The notes under the pieces are model-generated. The model saw nothing but the letters and a program-made list of their open reading frames with translations. It did no database searches and was not told the origin of the DNA. The position numbers and the translations under genes were made by a program. 64,000 nt of DNA from Acidimicrobiia bacterium (GTDB lineage Bacteria > Actinomycetota > Acidimicrobiia > Acidimicrobiales > Poriferisodalaceae): NCBI GenBank assembly GCA_022822525.1, contig JAJEBN010000017.1, positions 1 through 64,000 on the forward strand. Direction: 5' to 3'. Shown one piece after another: positions 19,135-28,779 of this stretch. How positions within the stretch are numbered: the first letter of the stretch is position 1; every line of letters starts with the position of its first letter.

Positions 19135-20056
19135 TGCCGCTGGGCTCGGGGACGTGGCCGCCGCTGACATGGGCGTCACGCCGGGTCTCGGTGCCGGCGG
19201 CGGCCCAGGCGCAGCGCGGCCGGGGCGCGAGACCTTCCGGCTGTTCGTGCGCAACAAGGCGGCGGTGGTCGGCGTGCTGATGCTGGCGGGGGTCGTCTTC
19301 ATGACGGTCGCCGGGCCCAGCTTGTACGACCAGGACCCGAAGGACATCGTGGCCCGGCCGTTGATCGGTCCCGGCGAACTCACCGAAGCCCGGCTGGGCA
19401 CCGACTACCTCGGGCGCGATGTGCTGGCCGGGGTGATCAATGGCGGCGCTACCAGCCTGACAGTGGCAGCGATGGCCGCCGCGATGGTGCTGGTCATCGG
19501 CATCGGCATCGGCGCGGTGGCCGGCTACTACGGCGGTTGGGCGGACGGTGCGCTCATGCGCTTCACCGAGTTCTTCCAGGTGCTGCCGGCGCTGCTCTTC
19601 GCGATGGTGGTGGTGGCCCTGTTCGAGCCGTCGATGTGGACGATCTCGTTCGCCATCGGCGTGGTGGCGTGGCCGGGGATCGCCCGCATCACACGTGCGG
19701 AGTTCCTGAGACTGAAGAACCTGGAGTTCGTGCGAGCGGCCCGAGCCGTGGGAGCGACCGACTGGCGCATCATTCGCAAGGTGGTGTTCCCCAATGCGCT
19801 GCCGCCGCTCATCGTGTCGGCCACGCTCATCATGGGCACGGCGATCCTGTTCGAGGCGGGCCTGGCGTTCTTGGGCCTGGGCGATCCCAACACCACGAGC
19901 TGGGGTTTGATGATCGGGCTGAACCGGGGGAACTTCCTGACGGCGTGGTGGTCGGTCACCTTCCCGGGCCTGGCGATCTTCTTCACCGTGCTGAGCTTCA
20001 GCCTCATCGGCGACGGGCTGCAGGATGCCTACAACCCCAAACTCCGGGGACGCTGA
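19127..20056 (+). CDS. Peptide-type ABC transporter permease (OppC/DppC family)
   Basis: 309 residues. About 35 Gly/Ala-rich residues precede FRLFVRNKAAVVGVLMLAG, the usual OppC start, so translation may begin a little later than ATG 19127. The motif DYLGRDVLAGVINGGATSL and the EAA loop (EFVRAARAVGATDWRIIRKVVFP) are diagnostic. The overlap with the preceding permease and the 3-bp gap to the ATPase gene indicate a tightly coupled operon. Membrane channel subunit; no unusual domain beyond the N-terminal tail. Confidence 0.94.
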   Translation: MSDAAGLGDVAAADMGVTPGLGAGGGPGAARPGRETFRLFVRNKAAVVGVLMLAGVVFMTVAGPSLYDQDPKDIVARPLIGPGELTEARLGTDYLGRDVLAGVINGGATSLTVAAMAAAMVLVIGIGIGAVAGYYGGWADGALMRFTEFFQVLPALLFAMVVVALFEPSMWTISFAIGVVAWPGIARITRAEFLRLKNLEFVRAARAVGATDWRIIRKVVFPNALPPLIVSATLIMGTAILFEAGLAFLGLGDPNTTSWGLMIGLNRGNFLTAWWSVTFPGLAIFFTVLSFSLIGDGLQDAYNPKLRGR

Positions 20057-20059
20057 GCC

Positions 20060-21022
20060 GTGAGCGACGATTCTTCCGCACTCGGGAACGGCAACGGCGC
20101 CGCGCAACCGAGGCTGCAAGTACGGGGGCTGACAGTCGCCTTTGACGAATTCGTCGCCGTCGACGATGTGTCGTTCGACCTGTACGACGGCGGAACACTC
20201 GCTGTCGTCGGCGAATCGGGCTCGGGCAAGTCGGTGACAGCGCTGTCGATCATGCGCCTCATCGAGATCGGCACCCGGGCGAAGATCCGCAGCGGCGAGG
20301 TGCTGTTCCGCCACGAGGACGGCAGCGTCGACGACTTGCTGCAGCTTCCCGAACCGCAGATGCGATCGATCCGGGGCGATCGCATCTCGATGATCTTCCA
20401 GGAGCCGCTGACCAGCCTCAACCCCGTCTATACCGTCGGCAGCCAGATCGGCGAGGCGCTGCGGCTCCACCGTGGCTTGAACCGCAGCGAGGCTCGCGAG
20501 CGCACCCTGGAGATGCTGAACCGGGTGCGCATTCCCGACGCTGCGCGCCGGATCGACCAGTACCCGCACGAGATGTCTGGCGGGATGCGCCAGCGGGTGA
20601 TGATCGCGATGGCGCTCGCCTGCGATCCGGCGATCCTGATCGCGGATGAGCCCACGACCGCACTCGACGTCACTATCCAGGCGCAGATCCTCGCCCTGAT
20701 GGCCGAGATGCAGCGGGAAACCGGTGCAGCGGTGCTCATCATCACTCACGACATGGGAGTGGTTGCCGAGATTGCCGACGAAGTCGTCGTGATGCAGCAG
20801 TCGCGCCTGGTCGAGCGGGGCCATGTCGCGGACATCTTCGACCGGCCCAGCGAGCCCTATACCCAATCGCTGCTCGCGGCGGTGCCTCGACTCGGATCCA
20901 TGGCAGGCCAGGAGTCGCCCCAGCGATTCAATCTGATCGATCCGGAAGCGCTCGTGGACACCGAGGGCGGCTCCCGACCCCCGGAAACGGGCACGGCCGA
21001 CGACAGGGAAACGGACTCATGA
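20060..21022 (+). CDS. Peptide-type ABC transporter ATPase (OppD/DppD family)
   Basis: 320 residues, GTG start. Walker A ([13 protein letters not shown]), the Q-loop ([12 protein letters not shown]), signature region ([19 protein letters not shown]) and Walker B ([13 protein letters not shown]) are all present. The tail contains the oligopeptide-transporter ATPase C-terminal region ([15 protein letters not shown]). Unlike many DppD/OppD proteins, I see no cysteine cluster for an iron-sulfur site there. It overlaps the partner ATPase by 4 nt (ATGA). Cytoplasmic energy-coupling subunit. Confidence 0.94.
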   Translation: MSDDSSALGNGNGAAQPRLQVRGLTVAFDEFVAVDDVSFDLYDGGTLAVVGESGSGKSVTALSIMRLIEIGTRAKIRSGEVLFRHEDGSVDDLLQLPEPQMRSIRGDRISMIFQEPLTSLNPVYTVGSQIGEALRLHRGLNRSEARERTLEMLNRVRIPDAARRIDQYPHEMSGGMRQRVMIAMALACDPAILIADEPTTALDVTIQAQILALMAEMQRETGAAVLIITHDMGVVAEIADEVVVMQQSRLVERGHVADIFDRPSEPYTQSLLAAVPRLGSMAGQESPQRFNLIDPEALVDTEGGSRPPETGTADDRETDS

Positions 21023-21975
21023 CCCAGCAGGACGCGTCGATGCCGATCGTCGAGGTCGAAGCGCTCACCAAGCACTTCCCGGCCAGTCACGGCGCCCGCG
21101 TGCACGCCGTCGAACAGGTCAGCCTCCACATCGATCGTGGCGAGACGCTGGCTGTGGTGGGCGAGAGCGGCTGCGGCAAGTCGACGCTGGCGTACCTGAT
21201 CATCCGTCTGCTGAATCCGACGAGCGGCACGATCACGCTCGACGGCACAGACATCACCGATCTCGGTCCCCGGGCATTGCGACCCCACCGCCGCAAGGCG
21301 CAGATTGTGTTCCAGGACCCCTTCGCGAGCCTCGACCCCCGTCGAACTGTCGGCAAGGCGATTGCCGAGCCGCTCGAGATTCACCGGGCAGTGCCCAAGC
21401 GCGAGACCAGCGACGTCGTGGCCGACCTGCTGCGCCGAGTCGGCATGTCGCCCGACCACATGCGGCAGTACCCCCACCAGTTCTCCGGGGGGCAGCGTCA
21501 GCGCATCTGCATTGCCCGCGCGCTGGCGCTGCGACCCGAGCTGGTGATCGCCGATGAGGCAGTTTCTGCGCTGGACGTCTCGATCCAGGCGCAGGTCATC
21601 AACTTGATGATGGACCTCCAGGACGAGCTCGGCCTGTCGTACCTCTTCATCAGCCATGACCTCGCCGTCGTCGAGCGGATCGCCCACCGCGTCGGCGTGA
21701 TGTACCTGGGACAGATCGTGGAGCTGGGTTCGCGGCGCGCGATCTTCGAGAACCCCATGCACGACTACACCAAGCGGCTGCTCGACGCGGTACCGATCGC
21801 CGATCCGGCCCGTCGCCGGACCGACCGCTCGGTGCAGACCGACGAGGTGCCGAGCCCCGTCTTCGAAGCCGGCACCGCCCCCGAACCCGTCACCCTGGTC
21901 GAAATGGAACCAGGACACCTCGTGGCGCAAGCCACGAGCGACCAGCACGGTGTAGCGCAACAGGAGCATGCCTGA
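21019..21975 (+). CDS. Peptide-type ABC transporter ATPase (OppF/DppF family)
   Basis: 318 residues. Walker A ([14 protein letters not shown]), Q-loop ([17 protein letters not shown]), signature ([17 protein letters not shown]) and Walker B ([14 protein letters not shown], with Ala where most have Pro). The C-terminal oligopeptide-ATPase region [15 protein letters not shown] follows. It forms the ATPase dimer with the OppD-type protein. Its stop codon overlaps the ATG of the downstream amidohydrolase by one base, so that enzyme is part of the same translational unit. Confidence 0.94.
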   Translation: MTQQDASMPIVEVEALTKHFPASHGARVHAVEQVSLHIDRGETLAVVGESGCGKSTLAYLIIRLLNPTSGTITLDGTDITDLGPRALRPHRRKAQIVFQDPFASLDPRRTVGKAIAEPLEIHRAVPKRETSDVVADLLRRVGMSPDHMRQYPHQFSGGQRQRICIARALALRPELVIADEAVSALDVSIQAQVINLMMDLQDELGLSYLFISHDLAVVERIAHRVGVMYLGQIVELGSRRAIFENPMHDYTKRLLDAVPIADPARRRTDRSVQTDEVPSPVFEAGTAPEPVTLVEMEPGHLVAQATSDQHGVAQQEHA

Positions 21976-23654
21976 TGGGAACGCCCCAACCATTCGTGAT
22001 CTACCCGGCTCGCCGGGTCATCACCATCAACCCCGCCTTTCCCTTCGGCGAGGCCGTGGCGGTGGCCGGCGACCGCATCCTGGGTGTCGGCAGCACCGAC
22101 GAGCTGGCGTCGTGGGGCGAGCACCGCATCGACGATTGCTTTGCAGAGCACGTGATCATGCCCGGGTTTGTCGAGGCTCATTGCCACGTGATGTCAGGCG
22201 GCCTGTGGAACTCCACCTACGTCGGCTACTTCGACCGGCGCGACCCCCAGGGACAGCTGTGGCCGGGCTGCACGTCGATCGACGATGTGCTCGAACGGCT
22301 GGCCAAGGCCGCGGCGGACATGGCCGACGATTCCCAGACGCTGCTGGCGTGGGGCCTCGACCCCATCTACTTCCCGGGCGAGCGGCTCGTGGCGCGCCAC
22401 CTCGACACCGTGACCGGCGACCGGCCGACGCTCGTGCTGCACGCCAGCGGGCATCTCGCCACCATCAACTCGGCGCTCATGGACCGTTGCGGCATCGACG
22501 AGACGGCGACCAGCCCCGGCGTGGCCCGAGGCGGCGACGGGCTGCCGAACGGCGAGCTGCATGAGCCCGCCGGGATGATGCTTGCCGGCGACGCATTCGT
22601 CGACATGATGAAGGCCAACCGCAGCGAGCAGGCCCGCTGGCGCTACGCCAACGAGGCACGCAATGCCGGGCACACGCTGCTGACCGACTTGGGCACCACG
22701 CAGCTCTGGGACCCAGACCAGCTCAACAACTGGAAGAAGGTGACCAGCGACCCGACGTATCCGGCGCGGGTCATGGTGGCAATGTCGAACCTGTTCGGGT
22801 CCGCTGCCGATCCGGCCGAGCTGGCCGAGCTGTGCGTGCAGCTGAAGAGCGAGCAGACCGACAAGCTTCGCTTCGGCATCGTCAAGCTGATCCTGGACGG
22901 CTCGATCCAGGGCTTCACCGCCCGGATCAGCTGGCCGCACTACTACAAGCCGCCGCCGGGACACATCGGCAACGGCCTGTGGCTGACGGCTCCCGACCAG
23001 ATGGCCGACCTGGTGGAGTCGTACCACCGGGCAGGCCTCACCGTGCATTGCCACTGCAACGGCGACGAAGCCTCCGAGGTGTTCATCGACGCGGTGGAGC
23101 AGGTGCTCGAGCGTCATCCCCGCTGGGATCACCGCCACACCGTGCAGCACTGCCAGCTCACCACGCCGGACCAGTACCGCCGAATGGCAGCGCTGGGGAT
23201 GTGCGCCAACATTTTCTCGAACCACATCTACTACTGGGGCGATCAGCACCGGGATGCGACCGTGGGGCCCGAGCGTGCGGCGCGGATGGATGCCTGCGGC
23301 ACCGCGCTGGCCAGCGGCGTCAGCTTCTCGATCCACTCGGATTCGCCGATCACGCCGCTGGGTCATCTGCACACCGCATGGTGCGCGGTCAACCGGGTGA
23401 CGGCGTCGGGCCAGGTGCTGGGGCCCGACGAGCGAATCAGCGTGCCGGACGCGCTGCGGGCCATCACCATTGAGGCTGCTCGGCAGATCAAGATGGACGC
23501 CGAGATCGGCAGCATCGAGGCCGGCAAGCTGGCCGACTTCGCTGTGCTGGAAGACGACCCGCTCACCGCCGACCCGATGGCGCTGCGCGATATAGGGATA
23601 TGGGGCACCGTGCTGGGAGGCGTGCTCCAGCCTGCCCAGATCAGCGACGCGTAG
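21975..23654 (+). CDS. Amidohydrolase family 3 (YtcJ-like) metal-dependent hydrolase
   Basis: 559 residues, TIM-barrel metal hydrolase. The metal site shows HxH in GFVEAHCHV, further His in LTVHCHCNGDEASEVF and HRHTVQHCQLT, and the late SIHSDSPITPLGHLHTAW segment with the catalytic Asp. The C-terminus (IGSIEAGKLADFAVLEDDPL) is the classic amidohydrolase beta-sandwich return. The ATG shares one base with the OppF stop (TGATG), which ties the enzyme to the peptide transporter. It presumably acts in the cytoplasm on an imported amide, N-acyl or cyclic compound. Substrate unknown. Confidence 0.92.
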   Translation: MGTPQPFVIYPARRVITINPAFPFGEAVAVAGDRILGVGSTDELASWGEHRIDDCFAEHVIMPGFVEAHCHVMSGGLWNSTYVGYFDRRDPQGQLWPGCTSIDDVLERLAKAAADMADDSQTLLAWGLDPIYFPGERLVARHLDTVTGDRPTLVLHASGHLATINSALMDRCGIDETATSPGVARGGDGLPNGELHEPAGMMLAGDAFVDMMKANRSEQARWRYANEARNAGHTLLTDLGTTQLWDPDQLNNWKKVTSDPTYPARVMVAMSNLFGSAADPAELAELCVQLKSEQTDKLRFGIVKLILDGSIQGFTARISWPHYYKPPPGHIGNGLWLTAPDQMADLVESYHRAGLTVHCHCNGDEASEVFIDAVEQVLERHPRWDHRHTVQHCQLTTPDQYRRMAALGMCANIFSNHIYYWGDQHRDATVGPERAARMDACGTALASGVSFSIHSDSPITPLGHLHTAWCAVNRVTASGQVLGPDERISVPDALRAITIEAARQIKMDAEIGSIEAGKLADFAVLEDDPLTADPMALRDIGIWGTVLGGVLQPAQISDA

Positions 23655-23723
23655 GGGTTGCTCCGGCGGCGAGCGCACGGCATTGCGCGGCGATGTCGCG
23701 GGCACGGGCAAGATGAGCGGTAG

Positions 23724-24719
23724 ATGAGCACTCAGCGCCTTCCCGTGACGGTCGTCGGCGGGTATCTCGGCGCGGGCAAGACGACGCTGGTGAACCATGT
23801 GCTGCGATCCAGCAATGAGCGCATCGCAGTGATCGTCAACGACTTCGGCGAGGTCTCCATCGACGAGGACCTCATCGTGGCCGCCGACAGCGACAAGCTG
23901 ACTTTGGCCAACGGCTGCATCTGCTGCACGCTCGCCGACGGATTCGCCGCCGCACTCATGCAGATCCGCTCAGCGGGCACGCTCCCACAACGCCTGCTCA
24001 TCGAGGCCAGCGGCGTCGCCGACCCGACTCAGATCGCGGCCTACGGCCACACGCCCGGCCTGGGGCTGGATGCCGTGGTGGTCATGGCAGATGCCGAGCA
24101 GGTCCGGCGCCAAGCCAACGACCGCTGGGTGGCCGACACCGTGCGGCTGCAGCTCGCGGCGGCCGACCTGCTGGTGGTCAACAAGATCGACTTGCTCGAC
24201 GATGCCAGCAAGGCCGACGACCTGTGCGACTGGCTGGCCGGGCTCTCACCCGGCGCCACCGTTGTCCGCGCGAGTCGAGCTGCCGTGCCCATCGATGTGC
24301 TGCTCGGCCCCCTACCGGCCAGTGACGCGGTCGACACCCCTGAACGACCGGCGCTCGAGAGGGCCGCTGCTTCCAGATCGCACGTCGTGGAGAATCTCTT
24401 CGAATCGCAGACCGTCGTCCTCGATGCGCCCATTGCGATGCCCATCATCGAGTCGTTGCTCGCCGATCTGCCCGATGGCGTCGTCCGCCTCAAGGGCTTG
24501 CTGCAAGCCGTGCCACCCGCCAGCACCGAGGACGCGAGCAAGACAGAGGCCGCCGACACCACCGCCTACCTGATCGAAGCCGTCGGCAAGCGCACCTCGA
24601 TGACCCCCCACCCCACGGACGCCACCCAGCCACCGCCCCGGTGGGCCATCAGCCTCATAGCCCACAAAGGCGCCCTACCACCCAACTGGCTCGCTGAAGG
24701 ACTGGCGAGGCGCGGCTGA
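23724..24719 (+). CDS. COG0523/CobW-family GTPase (putative metallochaperone)
   Basis: 331 residues. G3E GTPase with Walker A GYLGAGKTTL (13-22), the COG0523 metal-binding motif NGCICCTL (Cys65, Cys67, Cys68), EASGVADP and the guanine-specificity motif NKID near residue 150. The C-terminal half is short but ends with a region compatible with a reduced CobW C-terminal domain. Family members insert or allocate Zn, Co or Fe. It lies between two metal-dependent amidohydrolase genes on the same strand, 69 bp after the first. It may load metal into them; that link is inference. Confidence 0.92.
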   Translation: MSTQRLPVTVVGGYLGAGKTTLVNHVLRSSNERIAVIVNDFGEVSIDEDLIVAADSDKLTLANGCICCTLADGFAAALMQIRSAGTLPQRLLIEASGVADPTQIAAYGHTPGLGLDAVVVMADAEQVRRQANDRWVADTVRLQLAAADLLVVNKIDLLDDASKADDLCDWLAGLSPGATVVRASRAAVPIDVLLGPLPASDAVDTPERPALERAAASRSHVVENLFESQTVVLDAPIAMPIIESLLADLPDGVVRLKGLLQAVPPASTEDASKTEAADTTAYLIEAVGKRTSMTPHPTDATQPPPRWAISLIAHKGALPPNWLAEGLARRG

Positions 24720-24825
24720 AGTCCTCGCCGCCGGGTGGGCGGGGGCCGTTGCGTGCCAGACTCATCAGGCGGGCAGCCGACTGCACCGAGACCCTGATCC
24801 TGAGTCCTGAGCCTGGAGGGCCGAC

Positions 24826-26151
24826 GTGGCGATCACGATCCCTGAACCTGATGTCAACAACGTGTGGCGACTCGAGACGCCGGGCAACGAGGGGTGGGTG
24901 CGCTCTGCACGGCCGCATGCCGACGACAAGTACTTCATGTGCTCCGCGGACGGTCATGTGCAAGAGCCGAACACGTTTCTGTATGACCGCATCGACCCGG
25001 CGTACCACCACCGGCTGCCGACCATCGCCGTCACCAAGGCGATGGACGTGCACGGCAAGGGCGCCAAAGGTGACGGCGCCACGGGTGAGGGCGGCGCCAC
25101 GGGTGAACGCGGCGGTGCAACCGAGGAGCAGTTCTTCCAGAAGGCCGAGGGGTTCCGCCCGGCCAAGCTCAACTGGACCAAGCCCTTCGAAGGCCACGAG
25201 AAGCTGCGCAACCAGTCCGGGCGCAGCCCCGAGGCCCGGCTGGCTGACCTGGCGCTGGACGGCTGCGACGCCGAGATCCTGTTCCCGAACAAGGGCCTGA
25301 GCATCTGGGCCACACCCGATGCCGACTTCAGCCACGCCATGTGCCGGGCCTACAACGAGTGGGCCTGGGAGGAGTTCGCCGACTACAACGACCGGCTGGC
25401 CCCGATGGCCTGCATCGCTCCCGCCGCACTGGACAAGGCCATCGCCGAGATCCAGCGCTGTGCGGCGCTCGGATTCAAGGGCCTGAGCCTGCCCGCCAAG
25501 CCCGTCTTCGGCCCGCCCGACGTGGACGATCTCAACTACAACCTGCGTGAGATGGAGCCGCTGTGGGACTGCATCGACGAGGTCGAGCTGCCCGTCACGT
25601 TCCACGTCTCGACCGGGCGTGACCCGCGCACATCACGCAGCCAGGGCGGCGCCGTCATCAACTACGCCGTGCACTCGCTGGCTCCCACCATGGAGCCGCT
25701 GGTCAACATCTGCGCGTCGGGCGTCGCCGAACGGCATCCGAAGCTGCAGTTCGGATCGATCGAGGCCGGTATCGGCTGGGTGCCGTGGATGCTGACCGCC
25801 ATGGACGAGGCCTACCTCAAGCACCACATGTGGGTGAGGCCCAAGCTCGAGATGCTGCCCAGCGAGTACTTCAAGCGCCAAGGCTTCGCCAGCTTCCAGG
25901 AGGATCCCGCCGGCCTGGACCTCGCACGTGAGCACGGCCTGGTCGACAACTTCCTGTGGGCGAACGACTTCCCGCACCACGAGGGCTCATGGCCGTACTC
26001 GGCCCAAGCCATCGAGCGCACGATGAGCCACCTCGACGACGGCGAGCGGGCCAAGATCCTGGGCCTCAACAGCGCCCGCATCTTCCGCTTCGACATCCCC
26101 GAGCGCTACCTGCACCATCCCGACGCCGCCGCCGTCGCCGCGCAGCGCTGA
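24826..26151 (+). CDS. Amidohydrolase family 2 (PF04909-type) protein
   Basis: 441 residues from the GTG at 24826, which has a strong GGAGGG site. Amidohydrolase_2 TIM barrel. The first metal motif reads SADGHV, where the family usually has DxHxH-like sequence. Later landmarks are FHVSTGRDP, FGSIEAGIGWVPWML and WANDFPHHEGSWP, all typical of actinobacterial members. Residues ~78-99 form a Gly-rich repeat (GATGEGGATGERGGAT) that looks like a disordered loop. Likely a cytoplasmic hydrolase or decarboxylase. Its place after opp, amidohydrolase 3 and COG0523 suggests shared catabolism. Confidence 0.9.
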   Translation: MAITIPEPDVNNVWRLETPGNEGWVRSARPHADDKYFMCSADGHVQEPNTFLYDRIDPAYHHRLPTIAVTKAMDVHGKGAKGDGATGEGGATGERGGATEEQFFQKAEGFRPAKLNWTKPFEGHEKLRNQSGRSPEARLADLALDGCDAEILFPNKGLSIWATPDADFSHAMCRAYNEWAWEEFADYNDRLAPMACIAPAALDKAIAEIQRCAALGFKGLSLPAKPVFGPPDVDDLNYNLREMEPLWDCIDEVELPVTFHVSTGRDPRTSRSQGGAVINYAVHSLAPTMEPLVNICASGVAERHPKLQFGSIEAGIGWVPWMLTAMDEAYLKHHMWVRPKLEMLPSEYFKRQGFASFQEDPAGLDLAREHGLVDNFLWANDFPHHEGSWPYSAQAIERTMSHLDDGERAKILGLNSARIFRFDIPERYLHHPDAAAVAAQR

Positions 26152-26230
26152 GCGCACTCGCCGGGCGTTTCGTCGTCGGCGGGATGTAGGGTCGCTCTGC
26201 AGAAGCCCTTCTCACAAGGGAGCAGATCTG

Positions 26231-26461
26231 GTGCGCAAGGTGGTCAAGAGCATCGGCAGCGGAATGCGGAGTCTCGGCCACTTCTTTGCTGCGGTGGTGC
26301 ACCCGAGCTCGAAGTCAACGGCTCCGGACCCGCGCAAGGCCGCTGCGCGCAAGATGCGAGAGTCGATGCATGCGAGCCGAGCCGGAAGCACCGCGAACAA
26401 CTCGGATGCCGAAAGGCTCTACGCCAAGGAACTGGCCAAGGGCTACAAGCAGCAGCGCTAG
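26231..26461 (+). CDS. Small basic hypothetical protein
   Basis: 76 residues, GTG start with a good AAGGGAG ribosome site 7-10 bp upstream, which is the main evidence that it is real. Strongly Lys/Arg-rich with a short amphipathic N-terminus (VVKSIGSGMRSLGHFFAAVV) and a helical C-terminus (AERLYAKELAKGYKQQR). No membrane span or recognised domain. It ends 4 bp inside the convergent serA gene. Possibly a nucleic-acid- or membrane-surface-binding peptide; function unknown. Confidence 0.65.
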   Translation: MRKVVKSIGSGMRSLGHFFAAVVHPSSKSTAPDPRKAAARKMRESMHASRAGSTANNSDAERLYAKELAKGYKQQR

Positions 26462-27399
26462 GCGTTGACGGCGTAGGGCACGGGGTCGCCTGCTAGGGCC
26501 AGGTTGACCTGTTCGGCGATCTGGATGCCGGCGCGGTCTTGGGCCTCGGCGGTGCTGGCGCCGAGGTGCGGAGTGGCCACTACATCGGGTCGCCCGAACA
26601 GCGGCGACTCGGTTGCCGGCTCGGTCTCATAGACATCCACTGCGATGCCGCCGAGCCGGCCGCCGTCCAATGCAGCGGCTGCCGCCGCTTCGTCGAGAAT
26701 GCCGCCACGTGCGGTGTTGACGATCAACGCATGCGAGCGGCACTTGGCCAGGTTCTCGGCCCCCAGCAGCCCCGCCGTCTCGGGCGTACGGGGCATGTGC
26801 AGCGTGATGATGTCCGATCGCTCCAGCAGTTCGTCGAACTCCACCATCTCGACGTCGGCGGCTCGGCCGGATTCCGCGCTCACATAGGGGTCGTAGGAGA
26901 TGAGTGCCACGTCGAACGGGGCGATCCGCTGTGCCACGAGGCGGCCGACCCGGCCGAGGCCCACGATCCCGATCGTCTTGCGGTAGATCTCCATGCCGCC
27001 CCAGCGGTTGCGCTCCCAGCGGCCGTCGGCGAGCGCCTGGTGTGCTTGAGGCACATGGCGAGCCAAAGCCAGCATGAGCGCCACGGTCATCTCCGCCGCA
27101 GACACCACGTTGCTGTACGGCGCATTGCACACGAGCACGCCGCGCTCGGTTGCAGCGGCCACATCGACGTTGTCGAGCCCCACGCCCGCACGCCCGACGA
27201 CTACCAGCGAATCACCTGCCGCGAGGACATCGGCGTTGACTTGGGTGGCCGACCGGATGACCAGCGCCTGTGCCCCGGCGACGGCGTCGCGCAGCTCGTC
27301 AGGGCTGAGCCCAGTGCGGACATCGACGTCATGGCCGGCGGCGCGCAGCAGGTCGAGACCGGCATCAGCCAACGTCTCGGCAACCAGGACCCGGGCCAC
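26458..27399 (-). CDS. serA: D-3-phosphoglycerate dehydrogenase, short form without ACT domain
   Basis: 313 residues from GTG 27399, two bases after the aminotransferase stop. D-isomer 2-hydroxyacid dehydrogenase: NAD motif GIVGLGRVGR, catalytic Arg in NTARGGILDE, Glu in YETEP, His in TPHLGAST. The order and N-terminus (ATQVNADVLAAG; VVGRAGVGLDNVD) match SerA. The C-terminal intervening and ACT domains of typical actinobacterial SerA (about 530 residues) are missing, so serine feedback through ACT is not possible here. SerC is encoded about 1.4 kb upstream on the other strand. A paralogous 2-hydroxyacid dehydrogenase role remains possible. Confidence 0.85.
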   Translation of the reverse strand: MARVLVAETLADAGLDLLRAAGHDVDVRTGLSPDELRDAVAGAQALVIRSATQVNADVLAAGDSLVVVGRAGVGLDNVDVAAATERGVLVCNAPYSNVVSAAEMTVALMLALARHVPQAHQALADGRWERNRWGGMEIYRKTIGIVGLGRVGRLVAQRIAPFDVALISYDPYVSAESGRAADVEMVEFDELLERSDIITLHMPRTPETAGLLGAENLAKCRSHALIVNTARGGILDEAAAAAALDGGRLGGIAVDVYETEPATESPLFGRPDVVATPHLGASTAEAQDRAGIQIAEQVNLALAGDPVPYAVNA

Positions 27400-27400
27400 G

Positions 27401-28594
27401 TCACCCGACCAAGTCTGCGATGCGGCTGATGCCCTCGGCCAGGTCATCGAGCCCGAGGGCGAACGAGAAGCGCGCGTAACCGGGGGCGCCGAACGCCTCG
27501 CCGGGCACGAAGGCCACCTTGGCGTTCTCGAGCACGGCCGCGGCCAACTCCAGCGTGGTCGTGACGTCCGTGCCGCCGTAGCGGCGCCCGAGCAGCCCTT
27601 CCATGTTCGGGAATGCGTAGAACGCGCCCTCGGGCTCGGGGCACTCCACGCCGTCGATGGCGTTGAGCATCTCGGTGATGCGCTGGCGCCGCACATCGAA
27701 CGCCGAGCGCATCATCGAGACGGCTTCGAGGTCACCCGACACGGCAGCGAGCGCTGCTGCTTGAGCCACGTTGCAGACGTTGGAGGTGGCGTGGCTCTGC
27801 AGGTTGGTCGCCGCGGCGATCACGTCTGACGGCCCGGCCATCCAGCCGACCCGCCAGCCGGTCATGGCGTAGGTCTTGGCCACGCCGTTCAGCACCACGC
27901 AGCGGTCGGCGATCTCGGGCACCAGCACGGGGAGCGAGTGGTGCTCGGCGTCGCCGTACGTCAGGTGCTCGTAGATCTCGTCGGTGATCACCCACAGGCC
28001 GTGCTCAAGCGCCCACTGGCCGATCGCCACGATCTCGTCGTGCGGGTAGATGGCTCCGGTCGGATTCGACGGCGACACGAACAGCAGGGCCTTGGTACGG
28101 TCGGTGCGTGCCGCTTCGAGCTGTTCGACGCTGACGCGGAATCCCGACTCAATGCCGGCAAACACTTCGGTCGGCACGCCGCCGAACACCCGGATCGCTT
28201 CGGGATACGTCGTCCAGTAGGGCGCAGGCAACAGCACTTCGTCGCCGGGGTCCACCAGCGCAGCCATCGTGTTGTAGACGGCCTGCTTGCCGCCGTTGGT
28301 GACCAGGAATTGGCCGGCCTCCCAGTCGAGACCGCTGTCGCGCTTGGTCTTGGCTGCCAGGGCGGCCTTGAGCGCGGGCTGCCCTCCGGCGGGCGAATAG
28401 CGGTGATTGGCAGCGTCGCGGCACGCGGCTACCGCTGCGTCGACGATGTGCTCAGGCGTCGGGAAGTCGGGCTCGCCGGCGCCGAAGCCGATCACGTTCT
28501 CCCCCGCCGCCCGCAGCGCCTTGGCCTTGGAATCCACCGCCAGGGTTGCCGACGGGGCGATGCCCGCCAACGCTGTCGATACTCGATTGCTCAT
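27401..28594 (-). CDS. Aspartate/prephenate-type aminotransferase, class I PLP
   Basis: 397 residues, fold-type I aminotransferase related to AspC (subgroup Ib). Features: [19 protein letters not shown], the aromatic stacking region ending [31 protein letters not shown], and the PLP lysine in [16 protein letters not shown]. The C-terminal Arg region is [11 protein letters not shown] 28594 is supported by GGGAGA; an upstream ATG at 28798 would add 68 implausible residues. It directly precedes serA (2-bp gap), so both are co-translated. It probably transaminates Asp/Glu; substrate range cannot be read here. Confidence 0.92.
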   Translation of the reverse strand: MSNRVSTALAGIAPSATLAVDSKAKALRAAGENVIGFGAGEPDFPTPEHIVDAAVAACRDAANHRYSPAGGQPALKAALAAKTKRDSGLDWEAGQFLVTNGGKQAVYNTMAALVDPGDEVLLPAPYWTTYPEAIRVFGGVPTEVFAGIESGFRVSVEQLEAARTDRTKALLFVSPSNPTGAIYPHDEIVAIGQWALEHGLWVITDEIYEHLTYGDAEHHSLPVLVPEIADRCVVLNGVAKTYAMTGWRVGWMAGPSDVIAAATNLQSHATSNVCNVAQAAALAAVSGDLEAVSMMRSAFDVRRQRITEMLNAIDGVECPEPEGAFYAFPNMEGLLGRRYGGTDVTTTLELAAAVLENAKVAFVPGEAFGAPGYARFSFALGLDDLAEGISRIADLVG

Positions 28595-28779
28595 TGAGCG
28601 TCTCCCGTCTGCTCGACGCGCTGGCGCGAACGCCCGACAGTCTCGCCGCCCCGCACGCCCGTCAGACGCGCGAGCACGCCGCACGTACAGCCCGGCGCAG
28701 GCTCGCCGACTTCTCGGTCGGCAACTTGCAGCGAAAATGTGGTTGTCGGCAGCACAGCCGGGCGCAATAGTGGCAGCCA

